Notes under the pieces: model-generated
The model's input: the letters and a program-made list of their open reading frames with translations, nothing else
Databases searched by the model: none
What the model was told of the DNA's origin: nothing
Translations under genes and position numbers: made by a program
Part shown: positions 9,004-18,650 of the stretch, one piece after another
Layout: each line of letters starts with the position of its first letter
Numbering within the stretch: position 1 is the stretch's first letter
Source of the DNA: Bacteroidaceae bacterium
GTDB lineage: Bacteria > Bacteroidota > Bacteroidia > Bacteroidales > Bacteroidaceae
Length of the DNA: 60,350 nt
Assembly (NCBI GenBank): GCA_024398785.1
Contig: JAKSIO010000012.1
Coordinates: 1 to 60,350 of the forward strand
Reading direction: 5' to 3'

Positions 9004-11559
9004 TTGGATACACAAGACAGAATTATTAAGGTAGACATAGAAGAGGAGATGAAATCTTCTTACATTGATTACTCTATGTCAGTAATTGTTGCCAGAGCGT
9101 TGCCTGATGCCAGAGACGGTCTGAAACCTGTGCACCGCAGAATTCTTTACAGTATGATGCATGAGGGTAACACTCATGACAAACCATATCGCAAATGCGC
9201 CAGAACCGTGGGTGATGTGCTTGGTCACTACCATCCGCACGGAGATTCTTCCGTATACGGAGCTTTGGTACGTATGGCTCAGGATTGGGCAATGCGTTAT
9301 CCTTTGCTTGACGGTCAGGGAAACTTTGGTTCAGTTGACGGTGACAGCCCGGCTGCCATGCGTTACACAGAGTGCCGCCTGCAGCAGATTGGTGAGGATA
9401 TGATGGAGAACATCAACAAGGATACCGTTGATTTTGTTCCCAACTATGATAATAAGGAGACAGAGCCTTCCGTTCTGCCTACATGCTTGCCTAACCTTCT
9501 TATAAACGGTTCTACAGGTATTGCGGTAGGTATGGCAACCAACATGCCTACACATAATCTGTCAGAAGTTATTGACGGAGCGGTAGCATTGCTGGAAAAT
9601 CCGGAAATTGACACTGAAGGCCTTATGCATTTCATAAAGGCTCCTGATTTCCCTACAGGTGGTTTCATCTACGGAATTTCAGGTGTGAAAGATGCCTATG
9701 AAACAGGCCGTGGTCGTGTTGTAATCCGTTCCAAAGCAGATATTGAGTCAACAGACAAGCATGACAGGATTATTGTTACGGAAATTCCGTACGGCGTGAA
9801 CAAGACTGATCTTGTAAAATCAATTGCCGACCTTGTAAATGAAAAGAAGATTGAAGGTATCAGCAACATCAATGACGAAACAGACCGTAACGGTATGCGC
9901 ATTGTTATTGACATCAAACGCGATGCCAGCGCCAACGTTGTTCTGAACAAACTGTTCAAGATGACCCAGCTGCAGTCAAGCTTTGTAATCAACAACCTGG
10001 CTCTTGTAAAGGGACGTCCGCGCACACTTTCACTGAAAGGTTTGCTGCAGTGCTATATTGACCACCGCAAAGAGGTTGTTACAAGACGTATCCAATATGA
10101 TATACGCGAGGCCGAAAAACGTGCCCACATACTTGAAGGTCTTATCATTGCATCTGATAATATTGACGAGGTAATCCGTATTATCCGTGCAAGCCAGACT
10201 CCGCAGGATGCCATCGAAAATCTTATGAACCGTTTCAACCTGGACGATATCCAGGCTAAGGCAATTGTTGAGATGCGTCTGCGTCAGTTGACAGGACTGG
10301 TACAGGAACAGTTGCGTAACGAAATGGCTGAACTTTTGAAACAGATAGATGAATGGAAGAGCATACTTGCAATTCCTGAAAAGTTCATTGCTACAATCAA
10401 AGCTGAAATGCTTGCCGTAAAAGAGAAATACGGCGATGAGCGCAAGAGTCAGATTGTATATTCTTCAGAGGAATTCAATCCTGAAGATTTCTATGCTGAT
10501 GATCCTATGGTTATTACCATTTCACACGTTGGCTATATCAAGCGTACACCGCTTACAGAATACAAGCTGCAGAACCGCGGTGGAGTAGGCTCAAAGGGTA
10601 GTGACAAACGTCAGGAAGACTTTATTGAGCATATATTCTCTGCTACAATGCACAACTACCTGCTCTTCTTTACAAGCAAGGGCCGCTGCTACTGGCTTAA
10701 GGTATATGACCTGCCTGAGGGTGTAAAGGCAAGCAAGGGCCGCGCTATTCAGAACATTCTGAATATTGAACCTGACGACAAGATTACAGCATACATTGCA
10801 ATCAAGTCTTTGACAGACAAGGAATTCAATGAATCACACTTCCTGCTGTTCGGTACACGCAACGGTACAATCAAGAAGACAGTTCTTGAAGCATATTCAC
10901 GTCCGCGTCAGAACGGTATCAATGCTATCAACCTTGTTGAAGGCGATGAAGTTGTAAACGTTCTGCTTACCGATGGTGCAAACGAAATCCTGATTGCAAA
11001 CCGTAATGGTCGTGCTATCCGTTTCAACGAAAAGACCGTACGCGACATGGGCCGTACATCTACCGGTGTTCGCGGTATCACTCTTGATGACGAGAACGAT
11101 TATGTAGTAGGTATGATCTGCGTTTCAAATCCTGAAGAGGAAACAGTTCTTGTAGTTTCTGAGCAGGGATTCGGCAAACGTTCCGATATTGAGGATTACC
11201 GTATCACCAACCGTGGCGGAAAGGGTGTTAAGACCCTGAACATTACGGAAAAGACCGGTCCTGTTGTATCTATCCAGTCTGTTACTGAAGACAACGATCT
11301 TATGATTATAAACAAGAGTGGGGTAGCAATCCGTCTTGATGTATCATCGTTGAGAGTTATGGGCCGTGCCACACAGGGTGTAACTCTTATCAACCTGAGC
11401 AAGCGTAACGATGCCATTGCATCAATATGCAAGGTTGACAAGGATCCTGATGAGGAAGAGGAATACAATGCTGAACAGGTAGCAGATGCTGAACAGGCTT
11501 TGGATTCTGAACAGATAGCAGATACTGACAACGGACAGAAAGATGATCAGCAGATTTAA
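9004..11559 (+). CDS. gyrA: DNA gyrase subunit A
   Basis: An 851-aa type II topoisomerase subunit that breaks and rejoins DNA for negative supercoiling, partnering GyrB. The winged-helix breakage domain has catalytic Tyr121 in RYTECR. The quinolone-determining loop is HPHGDSSVYGALVR with Ser82, the usual susceptible-type residue. The C-terminal pinwheel repeats include GGKG and GGVG segments, and a ~40-residue acidic, Glu/Ala/Asp-rich tail closes the protein. The start is a TTG: an in-frame stop lies five codons upstream with no ATG between, and MDTQDRIIKV aligns with family N-termini. The TPR gene follows after 55 bp, probably on the same transcript. Confidence 0.96.
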   Translation: MDTQDRIIKVDIEEEMKSSYIDYSMSVIVARALPDARDGLKPVHRRILYSMMHEGNTHDKPYRKCARTVGDVLGHYHPHGDSSVYGALVRMAQDWAMRYPLLDGQGNFGSVDGDSPAAMRYTECRLQQIGEDMMENINKDTVDFVPNYDNKETEPSVLPTCLPNLLINGSTGIAVGMATNMPTHNLSEVIDGAVALLENPEIDTEGLMHFIKAPDFPTGGFIYGISGVKDAYETGRGRVVIRSKADIESTDKHDRIIVTEIPYGVNKTDLVKSIADLVNEKKIEGISNINDETDRNGMRIVIDIKRDASANVVLNKLFKMTQLQSSFVINNLALVKGRPRTLSLKGLLQCYIDHRKEVVTRRIQYDIREAEKRAHILEGLIIASDNIDEVIRIIRASQTPQDAIENLMNRFNLDDIQAKAIVEMRLRQLTGLVQEQLRNEMAELLKQIDEWKSILAIPEKFIATIKAEMLAVKEKYGDERKSQIVYSSEEFNPEDFYADDPMVITISHVGYIKRTPLTEYKLQNRGGVGSKGSDKRQEDFIEHIFSATMHNYLLFFTSKGRCYWLKVYDLPEGVKASKGRAIQNILNIEPDDKITAYIAIKSLTDKEFNESHFLLFGTRNGTIKKTVLEAYSRPRQNGINAINLVEGDEVVNVLLTDGANEILIANRNGRAIRFNEKTVRDMGRTSTGVRGITLDDENDYVVGMICVSNPEEETVLVVSEQGFGKRSDIEDYRITNRGGKGVKTLNITEKTGPVVSIQSVTEDNDLMIINKSGVAIRLDVSSLRVMGRATQGVTLINLSKRNDAIASICKVDKDPDEEEEYNAEQVADAEQALDSEQIADTDNGQKDDQQI

Positions 11560-11614
11560 CAATTAATATAAGTGTTGATACAATTAACAAAGCAATAATT
11601 AATAATTGAATAAT

Positions 11615-12910
11615 ATGAAAAAGGTATTGTTTGTTTGTCTCTCACTTGCTTTATGTGCTAATGCATTCAGTGCAGATGCCGCAAAAGAGGAGGCAAAGTT
11701 GGCTAAGAAGCTGACAAAAGAGATTATGACAAAGGTAAAAGAGGCTAAAGGTCTGATATCAGAAACAGCAACTCAGGTTAACCTTAACAACGCGTCAAAA
11801 ATTGTTGACGAAGCACTGAACAATCAGTATGCTCAGAAAGAGGCTGAAACTTACGAGGTTGCAGGCGATTTGTACAAAGCACGCTACCTTCAGGAATCAT
11901 TCAAGAGCTATGACAAGAAACAGTTTGATACTGTTGGAATGTATAACTATCTTGTAAAGGCTTTTGATTACTACATTATCTGTGACTCTCTGCAGCACAT
12001 TCCAAACGCTAAGGGTGAAGTACTTAATACTTGCCGTACTGAAAAAGCCAAAGCTTTGGAGCCACACCGTCCGAATCTGTTGCATGCAGGTTTGTTCTAT
12101 CTTAAGAAAGACCAGAACGATAAGGCTTATGAAATGTTTGACCTTTATTATGAATTAGGTAAGACTCCGTTCATGAAAGAGGCTGTTGATGCCAATCCTC
12201 AGAACGCAAAAATGGATACTGCATGTGCATATTACCCAACAGTAGCCGCACTCAAAATGGGTGACTACAACAAAGTTCTGAAATACGTTGACATCGCCAT
12301 TGAAGATTCAACATACGGCGAGTACAGCTATCAGATCAGAAACGATGCCTACAAGATGATGGGCGATACAGCAAAGTGGGTTGCAGCACTGCAGGAAGGT
12401 GTTAAGAGATATCCTTCAAACGAAGCTATCTGCATGGAACTGATTGGTTATTACAACGAAACCAAACAGATGGACAAACTGGATCAGTTTATTGAAGAAA
12501 TGCTGGCAGGTGATCCTACAAATGCAAAATTCAACTATGTAAAGGGATACGTTCTGTATAACCGCGAAAAGTTTGCCGATGCTCACAAAGCATTCCAGGC
12601 TGCTGTTGATTCAGATCCTGAATTTGTTGACGCATGGTTGAACCTTGGTCTCTGTTATTTGATTGAGGCTCAGGAATATATGCAGAAACAGGGAAATGTA
12701 AGTTACAACTCAGCTGCTTACAAGAAAGTTATGGAAAAAGAGAAACAGTATTATCAGGGTGCAAAACCTTGTTATGAAAAAGCTCGCAAGCTTATTCCTA
12801 ACGAAGTAAGAAAATGGGGTCTGCGTCTGCAGGAAATTTACTACAAGCTCAACATGGAAAAAGAAATGAAAGAGGTTGAGTCACAGCTTAAAAGCGCTGG
12901 TATCATTTAA
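11615..12910 (+). CDS. Secreted tetratricopeptide-repeat protein
   Basis: A 431-aa protein with a signal peptide (MKKVLFVCLSLALCANAFSA). It is largely helical with several TPR-like repeats, the clearest being near residues 295-350 (FNYVKGYVLYNREKFADAHK followed by a PEFVDAWLNLGLCYL unit). TPR proteins are protein-interaction scaffolds; the export signal puts this one in the periplasm. The frame opens three codons earlier at a TTG, but the ATG at 11615 gives a clean signal peptide. Genes of this type commonly follow gyrA in Bacteroidales; the functional link is unknown. A terminator follows directly. Confidence 0.8.
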   Translation: MKKVLFVCLSLALCANAFSADAAKEEAKLAKKLTKEIMTKVKEAKGLISETATQVNLNNASKIVDEALNNQYAQKEAETYEVAGDLYKARYLQESFKSYDKKQFDTVGMYNYLVKAFDYYIICDSLQHIPNAKGEVLNTCRTEKAKALEPHRPNLLHAGLFYLKKDQNDKAYEMFDLYYELGKTPFMKEAVDANPQNAKMDTACAYYPTVAALKMGDYNKVLKYVDIAIEDSTYGEYSYQIRNDAYKMMGDTAKWVAALQEGVKRYPSNEAICMELIGYYNETKQMDKLDQFIEEMLAGDPTNAKFNYVKGYVLYNREKFADAHKAFQAAVDSDPEFVDAWLNLGLCYLIEAQEYMQKQGNVSYNSAAYKKVMEKEKQYYQGAKPCYEKARKLIPNEVRKWGLRLQEIYYKLNMEKEMKEVESQLKSAGII

Positions 12911-12914
12911 ATAG

Positions 12915-12949
12915 AAGAGGACCGTAGAAATATCTATGGTCTTCTTTTA
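12915..12949 (+). terminator. Rho-independent terminator after gyrA-TPR
   Basis: A 13-bp stem (AAGAGGACCGTAG pairing with CTATGGTCTTCTT, with G-U pairs) around a 6-nt loop is followed by a short T-rich run. It begins 4 bp after the TPR gene stop. Confidence 0.8.
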
Positions 12950-12997
12950 TTCTACCTTACTTAACATAATAGTAATTATGTAAATTTTATATATAGT

Positions 12998-13033
12998 AAA
13001 AACAAAAGCCTCGGAACTGAAAATCCCGAGGCT
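12998..13033 (-). terminator. Rho-independent terminator of small HTH gene
   Basis: Read on the minus strand, AGCCTCGG and CCGAGGCT form a stem around an ~11-nt loop, followed by TTTTGTTTTT. It lies 24 bp after the stop of the 83-aa gene at 13058-13309. Confidence 0.8.
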
Positions 13034-13057
13034 GAAATAAATCTGATTATGTATTTA

Positions 13058-13309
13058 TTATTTTGATTCTGCTAATATTTCAAGAGCTCTGTCAAGAACA
13101 GTTGTATCGTCAATAATTACAGCGCCACCGTTAGGACCCGGTTCAACGTGAAAACCTACAGACGAACCGGTTTTATAATTGTCACCTCCAAAAAAGTTTC
13201 TTACGGTCTCAACATCTATGTTCAACTCATCGGCAATGCGATGCATGCTTCCATCAGGCAGAGAATCCTTGATTCTACGAAGCTCATTGAACGTAATTAA
13301 TCTACTCAT
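13058..13309 (-). CDS. Small DNA-binding protein, HTH type
   Basis: An 83-aa protein conserved in Bacteroidales by my recollection. Residues ~18-40 (MHRIADELNIDVETVRNFFG) look like a helix-turn-helix, with a recognition helix starting at VETVRNF. The C-terminal half carries GGAVIIDD and an acidic helix. It is probably a small transcriptional regulator; targets are unknown. It stands alone between two terminators and the 3' end of the bat operon, with a possible -7 box TATCTTTAG 40 bp upstream. It has its own terminator. Confidence 0.7.
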   Translation of the reverse strand: MSRLITFNELRRIKDSLPDGSMHRIADELNIDVETVRNFFGGDNYKTGSSVGFHVEPGPNGGAVIIDDTTVLDRALEILAESK

Positions 13310-13362
13310 AATGTTATAAAGTTTTAAAAGGTTTTAATATTATGTTCCCTAAAGATATAACA

Positions 13363-14049
13363 TTAAATATTAAAAAGCAAGAAACATTGACGAATTATTG
13401 AAAAAATAATTGCAAAACCGTATGTTCCGTACAGCACCCACCTGAACAAATTGACATCCTTTACATTGTAAATTCCGTTATGATCAGGATCTTGTATGCG
13501 TATTTTACTATATATCAAATAAATAAGCCATCCAAACAAAGCACCGCACAAGGCACCGCACAGGACATCACCAAAAAAGTGAACTCCCATATAGATTCTT
13601 GTGTAGGAAAATATAACGGCAAATACGTAAGATGAGATGACAAAACGCCTGTTTCTTATAAGCAGAGACAGGAACGTTACTACACCAAAAGCATTTGTGG
13701 CATGACTGGAAATAAAGCCGTACATACCACCCCTTCTGTTATATATTGTGTCAACAAGATCCTGTATTGAAGGGTCATGCGTTGGGCGCAATCTATGGAA
13801 CAGCGGCTTGCAGACACTAGCGGAAAACTGGTCACATACCAATACCGTTACAGCAATACCAATAAATATCAACAGAGCTTTCTGCCAATTGTTGTTTTTC
13901 CAGACTATGTATAAGAAAGTCAAAAGTAACGGAATATACATCCATTTGGCCGATGTCAACAGAAACACTATATTGTCCAATACAGGACAGTCTGAACCGT
14001 TCAGGAACAAAGTAACAGCCTTATCCGCCTCAATTAGTTTATCAAGCAT
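13363..14049 (-). CDS. PAP2-superfamily membrane phosphatase
   Basis: A 228-aa polytopic membrane protein with the PAP2 acid phosphatase signature in three parts: KPLFHRLRP (motif 1), SSHATN (motif 2, usually PSGH) and TRIYMGVHFFGD (motif 3, with the catalytic His and its Asp). Five or six hydrophobic segments are visible. Such enzymes dephosphorylate undecaprenyl pyrophosphate, phosphatidylglycerol phosphate or lipid A; the substrate here is not determined. It starts 13 bp after batE and is the last gene of the long moxR-bat operon. Confidence 0.88.
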   Translation of the reverse strand: MLDKLIEADKAVTLFLNGSDCPVLDNIVFLLTSAKWMYIPLLLTFLYIVWKNNNWQKALLIFIGIAVTVLVCDQFSASVCKPLFHRLRPTHDPSIQDLVDTIYNRRGGMYGFISSHATNAFGVVTFLSLLIRNRRFVISSYVFAVIFSYTRIYMGVHFFGDVLCGALCGALFGWLIYLIYSKIRIQDPDHNGIYNVKDVNLFRWVLYGTYGFAIIFSIIRQCFLLFNI

Positions 14050-14062
14050 AAATAAATCAGGA

Positions 14063-14866
14063 TTAAATTATTTCTATCATTCCTGACTCTATCCATCCAA
14101 CGTTACCGTCGTCAAGTTTAATCTCCATCCATTGTTTCATGCTGGTCTTGTCAACTACTTTGACCTTGTAGCCTTCATGCACAATAACAATCTCTGTACC
14201 CTGCTCACTTGGCGTACTGCGCACTGTAACACTGGGTGCGGTAACTATTGCATATTCGTGATTGGCCAATGCGTGTTTCTGACTTCCAGCTATTATCCAC
14301 GATGTGATTGAAATCAGAATCATTACAACTGCACTCCACAGATATATATTTCTGAAGCTGTTGCCGCCTCCTATTACAAAAAATACCGCAAGCAGTATCA
14401 TGGCTATGGCAAAGCATATTATTACTACACTTCCCCACTGGTTTATATTCAACAGATTTGACAACTTGTGAGCAAATGCCGTAATAAACAGGACATTGGG
14501 TTGCGTTGTCTTGTCAACACATTTTGAGCGTGCCAGTTCCAGATTAAAACGTATATCCTGATCCGTTGGATCAAGCAGAATGGCACGTTCATAGTTTATC
14601 AGTGCCTGAGCCAGATTATCGGTTTTATAGTATGCATTGCCCAAATTCAGATACAGACTTGCAGACACACCTTTTGTATCTAATATCTCCTGATACATAT
14701 CAATAGCCTGAACATACTGTCCGGCAACATAGGCCTGATCTGCCGCCTGTACAGATACCGGAACAGAATCATTTCCCATACTGATTCTATATGTAGTGCT
14801 CTCCTGCCCCATCATTGTCTGGAACACCGTCAGGAACAGTAGTATTGAAATTATATTTTTATTCAT
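14063..14866 (-). CDS. batE: Aerotolerance protein BatE (TPR plus SH3)
   Basis: A 267-aa protein. It has a signal peptide, TPR repeats at about residues 40-110 (LYLNLGNAYYKTDNLAQALI and a LDPTDQDIRFNL unit), two membrane segments near 140-195 and a C-terminal SH3-like domain (VTVRSTP to GWIESG). The Bat proteins of Bacteroides were described as an aerotolerance cluster and are thought to form an inner-membrane complex with periplasmic TPR parts. It lies 11 bp after batD. Confidence 0.85.
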   Translation of the reverse strand: MNKNIISILLFLTVFQTMMGQESTTYRISMGNDSVPVSVQAADQAYVAGQYVQAIDMYQEILDTKGVSASLYLNLGNAYYKTDNLAQALINYERAILLDPTDQDIRFNLELARSKCVDKTTQPNVLFITAFAHKLSNLLNINQWGSVVIICFAIAMILLAVFFVIGGGNSFRNIYLWSAVVMILISITSWIIAGSQKHALANHEYAIVTAPSVTVRSTPSEQGTEIVIVHEGYKVKVVDKTSMKQWMEIKLDDGNVGWIESGMIEII

Positions 14867-14877
14867 AATCTGGAATC

Positions 14878-16722
14878 TTATTTTATCTGTTCATCAATAT
14901 CACTGATAAGTGTAATAGCCTGGTTGTATATCTCTTCAAGATTATCTGTCTGTCCGGCAGGTGTGTAACGTGCAAACTGACAGTTATCTATCAGTTCCTT
15001 CAATTTACTTATCAGCTCATTGCTTACCTTGATTTTTTCAAGTTCCGCAATAGCTTTATCTGCTGAAAGCAGCGATGTAGGAATAGAGAGTTTGTCACTT
15101 AAATAACCCCATACGGCACCAAGAACGGCATCGTAGAACTGGGTGCGGTTTCCAAGAGTCATGTTTGTTTTCGCAGCCTTGAAACGCTTTACAGCCATTG
15201 AATTAGCACGTTTCTTTTTGACTACTACCACATTGGCATTTTCTCTGCGCATTTTTGTATATAAGGAAACAAACACAATCAACAATACAAACGGAGCGAA
15301 CAGCAAAAAATAGAACAGTGCTGAGCCGTAGAACAGATGTCTTATATCCATAAGTTTACCGTCACTCAAATGGAAACGTACATCCTGACCAACAAATTTA
15401 AGATCTGCCTGATTGACTATAGTAGTGGCAATATCACCTGCTGCATCGTGACTGATCTGGCTTGCGTTGGCTCCACGTTCAACATTGAGCGTGATTTCCT
15501 GCGAAGTTATTGTTCTGTACTGCCGTATCTTGGTATCAAAATACTGGAACTCTACAGGCGGAATTGTGTATGTTCCCGGATACTGTGGAACAAACAGATA
15601 TTCAAAGACTTTGTTGCCTGTCTGTCCTTCCTGTTTCAAAGAGAATTTGTTCTCTACCTTAGGATCGTATATTTCAAAATCTTTCGGCAGATCAACCTGC
15701 GGAGTCTTTATCAGTTTAAGATTTCCTGTACCGGAAACAATTACACGGAACGTTACAGCCTCGCCTGTTTTAACAGAGGTATTACTGCAGGAAGCGGAAA
15801 TTGAGAAGTGTCCTACACCACCGTAAAACTTATCGGTTTTTCCAGCCGGAAGCGGTCTGACATTAATTTTGATAGCTGGCGTAGTCAGATTTTTCTGAAT
15901 CTCAACATAACGTGAGTTCATGAAGATATCAAAAATATCATTGCTTTCAATAGGCTGATGAATATAGGCCTCAAATGTTGTAGCAGGTATTTCAAGTTCA
16001 CCTGACTTTTGCGGGAACAACACGTATTGGCTCCACAATCTTGACTGATAATTAAGTCCGTTATAATGTTCAAGTTCAAAGTCCTGATCAGGCAATTCTA
16101 TTTCCTGGGTATGGAAATTCTGCATATCGGGGAACGGTTTGCTCAAATTGGTCAGGTTGACACGTGAATAAATCTTATATGTAAGCAATATCGGTTCCTG
16201 TTCATATACCACATTTTTGTTGAGCGATGCCGTCATAAACAGATCTTTGTTGTTCACAGTTGTTCTGTTATTCTGGCTTTGCTGGTTCTGACCAGTGCCA
16301 ATAGTATTGGAAGACTGTTGGGTCTGATCCTGCGGCAAGACTTTGATTGTTACTGAATTTGATTCGTAAGTACGGTTGCCCACCTGTATGGTTGCTGCCG
16401 GAATAGTGAATTCACCTTCTGTTTGCGCAAGCAGAATATAAGTGAAAGTCTGCTTGTAGGACGATGTGGTCCTGCCGTTAATGTATTGGGTACTTTGACT
16501 GACAGAACTGTTCGGACCTGACAATATCCTGAAATCTGTAATGTCCGGAACGTTAAGATCACGGGCATCACGGGCATTGATTGTGTAGGACAGTCTGAAG
16601 TTTTGTCCCAGTACTACCGCTTTATCGGCACTGGCTGTAAATTCAATATCCTGAGCATACAATATTCCTGATGCTGCAAGAAAAAGAACTAACGAAAAAA
16701 TATAACGTATATGCTTCATCAT
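14878..16722 (-). CDS. batD: Aerotolerance protein BatD
   Basis: A 614-aa protein. After the signal peptide (MMKHIRYIFSLVLFLAA) comes a large periplasmic region of immunoglobulin-like beta domains; a single membrane helix near 465-490 and a ~130-aa helical cytoplasmic tail close it. BatD-type proteins stabilise the vWA/MoxR membrane complexes. The frame opens ten codons earlier at a TTG inside the batBC 3' region; the ATG at 16722 gives a proper signal peptide and a 23-bp gap to batBC. Confidence 0.88.
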   Translation of the reverse strand: MMKHIRYIFSLVLFLAASGILYAQDIEFTASADKAVVLGQNFRLSYTINARDARDLNVPDITDFRILSGPNSSVSQSTQYINGRTTSSYKQTFTYILLAQTEGEFTIPAATIQVGNRTYESNSVTIKVLPQDQTQQSSNTIGTGQNQQSQNNRTTVNNKDLFMTASLNKNVVYEQEPILLTYKIYSRVNLTNLSKPFPDMQNFHTQEIELPDQDFELEHYNGLNYQSRLWSQYVLFPQKSGELEIPATTFEAYIHQPIESNDIFDIFMNSRYVEIQKNLTTPAIKINVRPLPAGKTDKFYGGVGHFSISASCSNTSVKTGEAVTFRVIVSGTGNLKLIKTPQVDLPKDFEIYDPKVENKFSLKQEGQTGNKVFEYLFVPQYPGTYTIPPVEFQYFDTKIRQYRTITSQEITLNVERGANASQISHDAAGDIATTIVNQADLKFVGQDVRFHLSDGKLMDIRHLFYGSALFYFLLFAPFVLLIVFVSLYTKMRRENANVVVVKKKRANSMAVKRFKAAKTNMTLGNRTQFYDAVLGAVWGYLSDKLSIPTSLLSADKAIAELEKIKVSNELISKLKELIDNCQFARYTPAGQTDNLEEIYNQAITLISDIDEQIK

Positions 16723-16745
16723 ATTCAATTTATAGTAAACCTGGA

Positions 16746-18635
16746 TTACCAATCTTTTTCCAACGAACGACTCTGATGCTGCATCAAAGCCTGTTTTACA
16801 CGTTCCTGAACATCTTTTTCATCTTGCATTGCAGCTTCCAGCAACTGATCGGCTGCTTCTTTGGACATTTCATCAGTAGGTTGCGGCTGGTTCTGTCTGT
16901 CAGTCTGATCTCTATCCTGCTGGTCCTGGTTCTGCTGCTGGTCCTGGTTCTGGTTTTGGTCCTGATTCTGGTTTTGGTCCTGATTCTGCTGCTGATCTTG
17001 ATTCTGGTTCTGGTCCTGATTCTGGTTCTTATTCTGGTTCTGGTCCTGATTCTGGTCCTGATTCTGATTTTGCTGCTGATTCTGGTTCTTATTCTGGTTC
17101 TGTTGCTGCTGTTGTTGCTGCTGTTGTTGCTGTTCCTGCTGCTTCTGGCGCTCATACATTGCACGCAACAGATTATAACGTGTTTCATCATCACTTGGAT
17201 TCAACCGCAAAGACTCCTTATAAGCTTCAATGGCACCATCCAGATCCTGACCGGCCTGACGGATAATACCTTTGTTATGGTATGACATAGAAAGCTGTTT
17301 CTTCTGCTTTCCTATCTCTTTTGAATTTTTACCAGGTTCTGTACTCAAAGCGGCAATGCGTTCTTTCTGGAAAGCAATGACCGTATCAATTTTACCAACG
17401 CTTTCTTTCATTTTGTCTTGGTCTATGTATGTGTTACATAGATTGTATAAAGCGCTAATTGATTGCGGATTAGCATCTATTGCCTGAAGGTATTTTGTTT
17501 CGGCTTTCAGGAAAAGACTGTCGCTGTACAACCTGTTTCCCTTACGTACATAATCACGATCAGAATACTGAGCCTGTGTTATTCCGGGGAGAGCAAAAAG
17601 TATTACCAATGTCAGCAGATTGCGTTTCTTGAGAGTTTTGATCAATAATGATTCACGTTCACTCATAAACATCTCAAGAAGAAGCAATACAAGAATTATT
17701 ATTGCCACAATCCAGAACTGTTCGTTCCATGCAGCATATATTGTAGATTCAATGTCAGCCTTTGCCAATTGACTGATTTCTTTTTTCAAAGCGCGCTCAG
17801 CTGCATTGGAATTGTCAACGTAAAAATACTTGCCTGCTCCGGCCTGCGCAAGTTCCTTGCACATGGATTCATTCAGACGCGTAATAATAACCTGTCCGTC
17901 TTTATCCTTTTTATATGAGTTGCCGCCGTCAGTTGACAATGGTGAACCCTGTGTGGAACCCACGCCAAGAACATACAGTGAATAGCCTTTCTCCTTTACC
18001 ATTTTAGCAGCTTCCAGAGCTCCGTCTTCGTGGTTTTCACCATCAGTGATAAGAATAATGGCGCGCCCTATATTTTCCTGAGCAGTAAAACTCTTCATAC
18101 AGAGATTCAGTGCATCTTTGATATTGGTGCCCTGTCTCATGGCAGATTGGGTTGAAATGGTACTCAGAAACAGCTTGGCCGATATAAAATCAGACGTAAT
18201 AGGAATCTGGACATAGGCATCGCCTGCAAAAAGAACAAGTCCTACCTTATCGTCCTGGAAATCATCTACCAGACTGCTTATAAGCCGTTTTGATTTTTCA
18301 AGACGGCTGGGAGCCACATCCTGTGCCAGCATTGAATTGGATACGTCAAGTGCAATGACAGTTTCAATTCCCATTCTTCTGACTGTTGTCTGCGATGAAC
18401 CGAACTGCGGTCTTGCAAGCAGCATGCAGATAAATGCTACACTGGAGAACATAAGCCAGAAACGCACTACCCTTTTGGTATTGCTTTTATCCGGCATCAG
18501 AGCCTGCAGCATGCTGACATCGCCAAAGGCTGCAAGTCTTTTTCTGTATCTTATATTTCCAATAATAAATATCAGCACCAATACCGGGAGTATCAGCAGC
18601 AGATATAAATATTCTGGATTTGCAAATCTAAACAT
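16746..18635 (-). CDS. batB: BatB-BatC fusion protein (vWA, TPR, Q/N-rich tail)
   Basis: A 629-aa polypeptide in which two usual neighbours are one. The BatB part (1-~330) has N-terminal membrane helices at ~8-27 and ~58-74, a von Willebrand A domain with MIDAS D97-x-S99-x-S101, and a membrane helix near 312-328. A second hydrophobic stretch (LLTLVILFALPGITQAQ, ~337-353) looks like the former BatC signal peptide. The BatC part has TPR repeats (~360-480), then ~90 residues almost wholly Gln, Asn, Asp and Lys, then a helical end. vWA proteins of this cluster bind partners through Mg2+. The reading frame is intact through the junction. Separate BatB and BatC proteins are the usual arrangement. 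Confidence 0.88.
   Translation of the reverse strand: MFRFANPEYLYLLLILPVLVLIFIIGNIRYRKRLAAFGDVSMLQALMPDKSNTKRVVRFWLMFSSVAFICMLLARPQFGSSQTTVRRMGIETVIALDVSNSMLAQDVAPSRLEKSKRLISSLVDDFQDDKVGLVLFAGDAYVQIPITSDFISAKLFLSTISTQSAMRQGTNIKDALNLCMKSFTAQENIGRAIILITDGENHEDGALEAAKMVKEKGYSLYVLGVGSTQGSPLSTDGGNSYKKDKDGQVIITRLNESMCKELAQAGAGKYFYVDNSNAAERALKKEISQLAKADIESTIYAAWNEQFWIVAIIILVLLLLEMFMSERESLLIKTLKKRNLLTLVILFALPGITQAQYSDRDYVRKGNRLYSDSLFLKAETKYLQAIDANPQSISALYNLCNTYIDQDKMKESVGKIDTVIAFQKERIAALSTEPGKNSKEIGKQKKQLSMSYHNKGIIRQAGQDLDGAIEAYKESLRLNPSDDETRYNLLRAMYERQKQQEQQQQQQQQQQQNQNKNQNQQQNQNQDQNQDQNQNKNQNQDQNQNQDQQQNQDQNQNQDQNQNQDQQQNQDQQDRDQTDRQNQPQPTDEMSKEAADQLLEAAMQDEKDVQERVKQALMQHQSRSLEKDW
16880..17152 (-). 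repeat. Low-complexity Gln/Asn-coding tandem repeat
   Basis: Inside batBC the coding strand is built of short CAG/CAA, AAC/AAT and GAC codon units: first a run of about 14 Gln codons, then many QNQD- and QNKN-type repeats. On the opposite strand it reads as an LVLVLIL frame that is not a gene. Such tracts change length easily by slippage. Confidence 0.9.
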
Positions 18636-18650
18636 AGGTTACGTCTGTTT

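Noticed and set aside
16671..17285. 204-aa plus-strand frame made of LVLVLIL repeats
   Set aside because: It is the antisense of the Gln/Asn-coding repeat in batBC and has no independent support.
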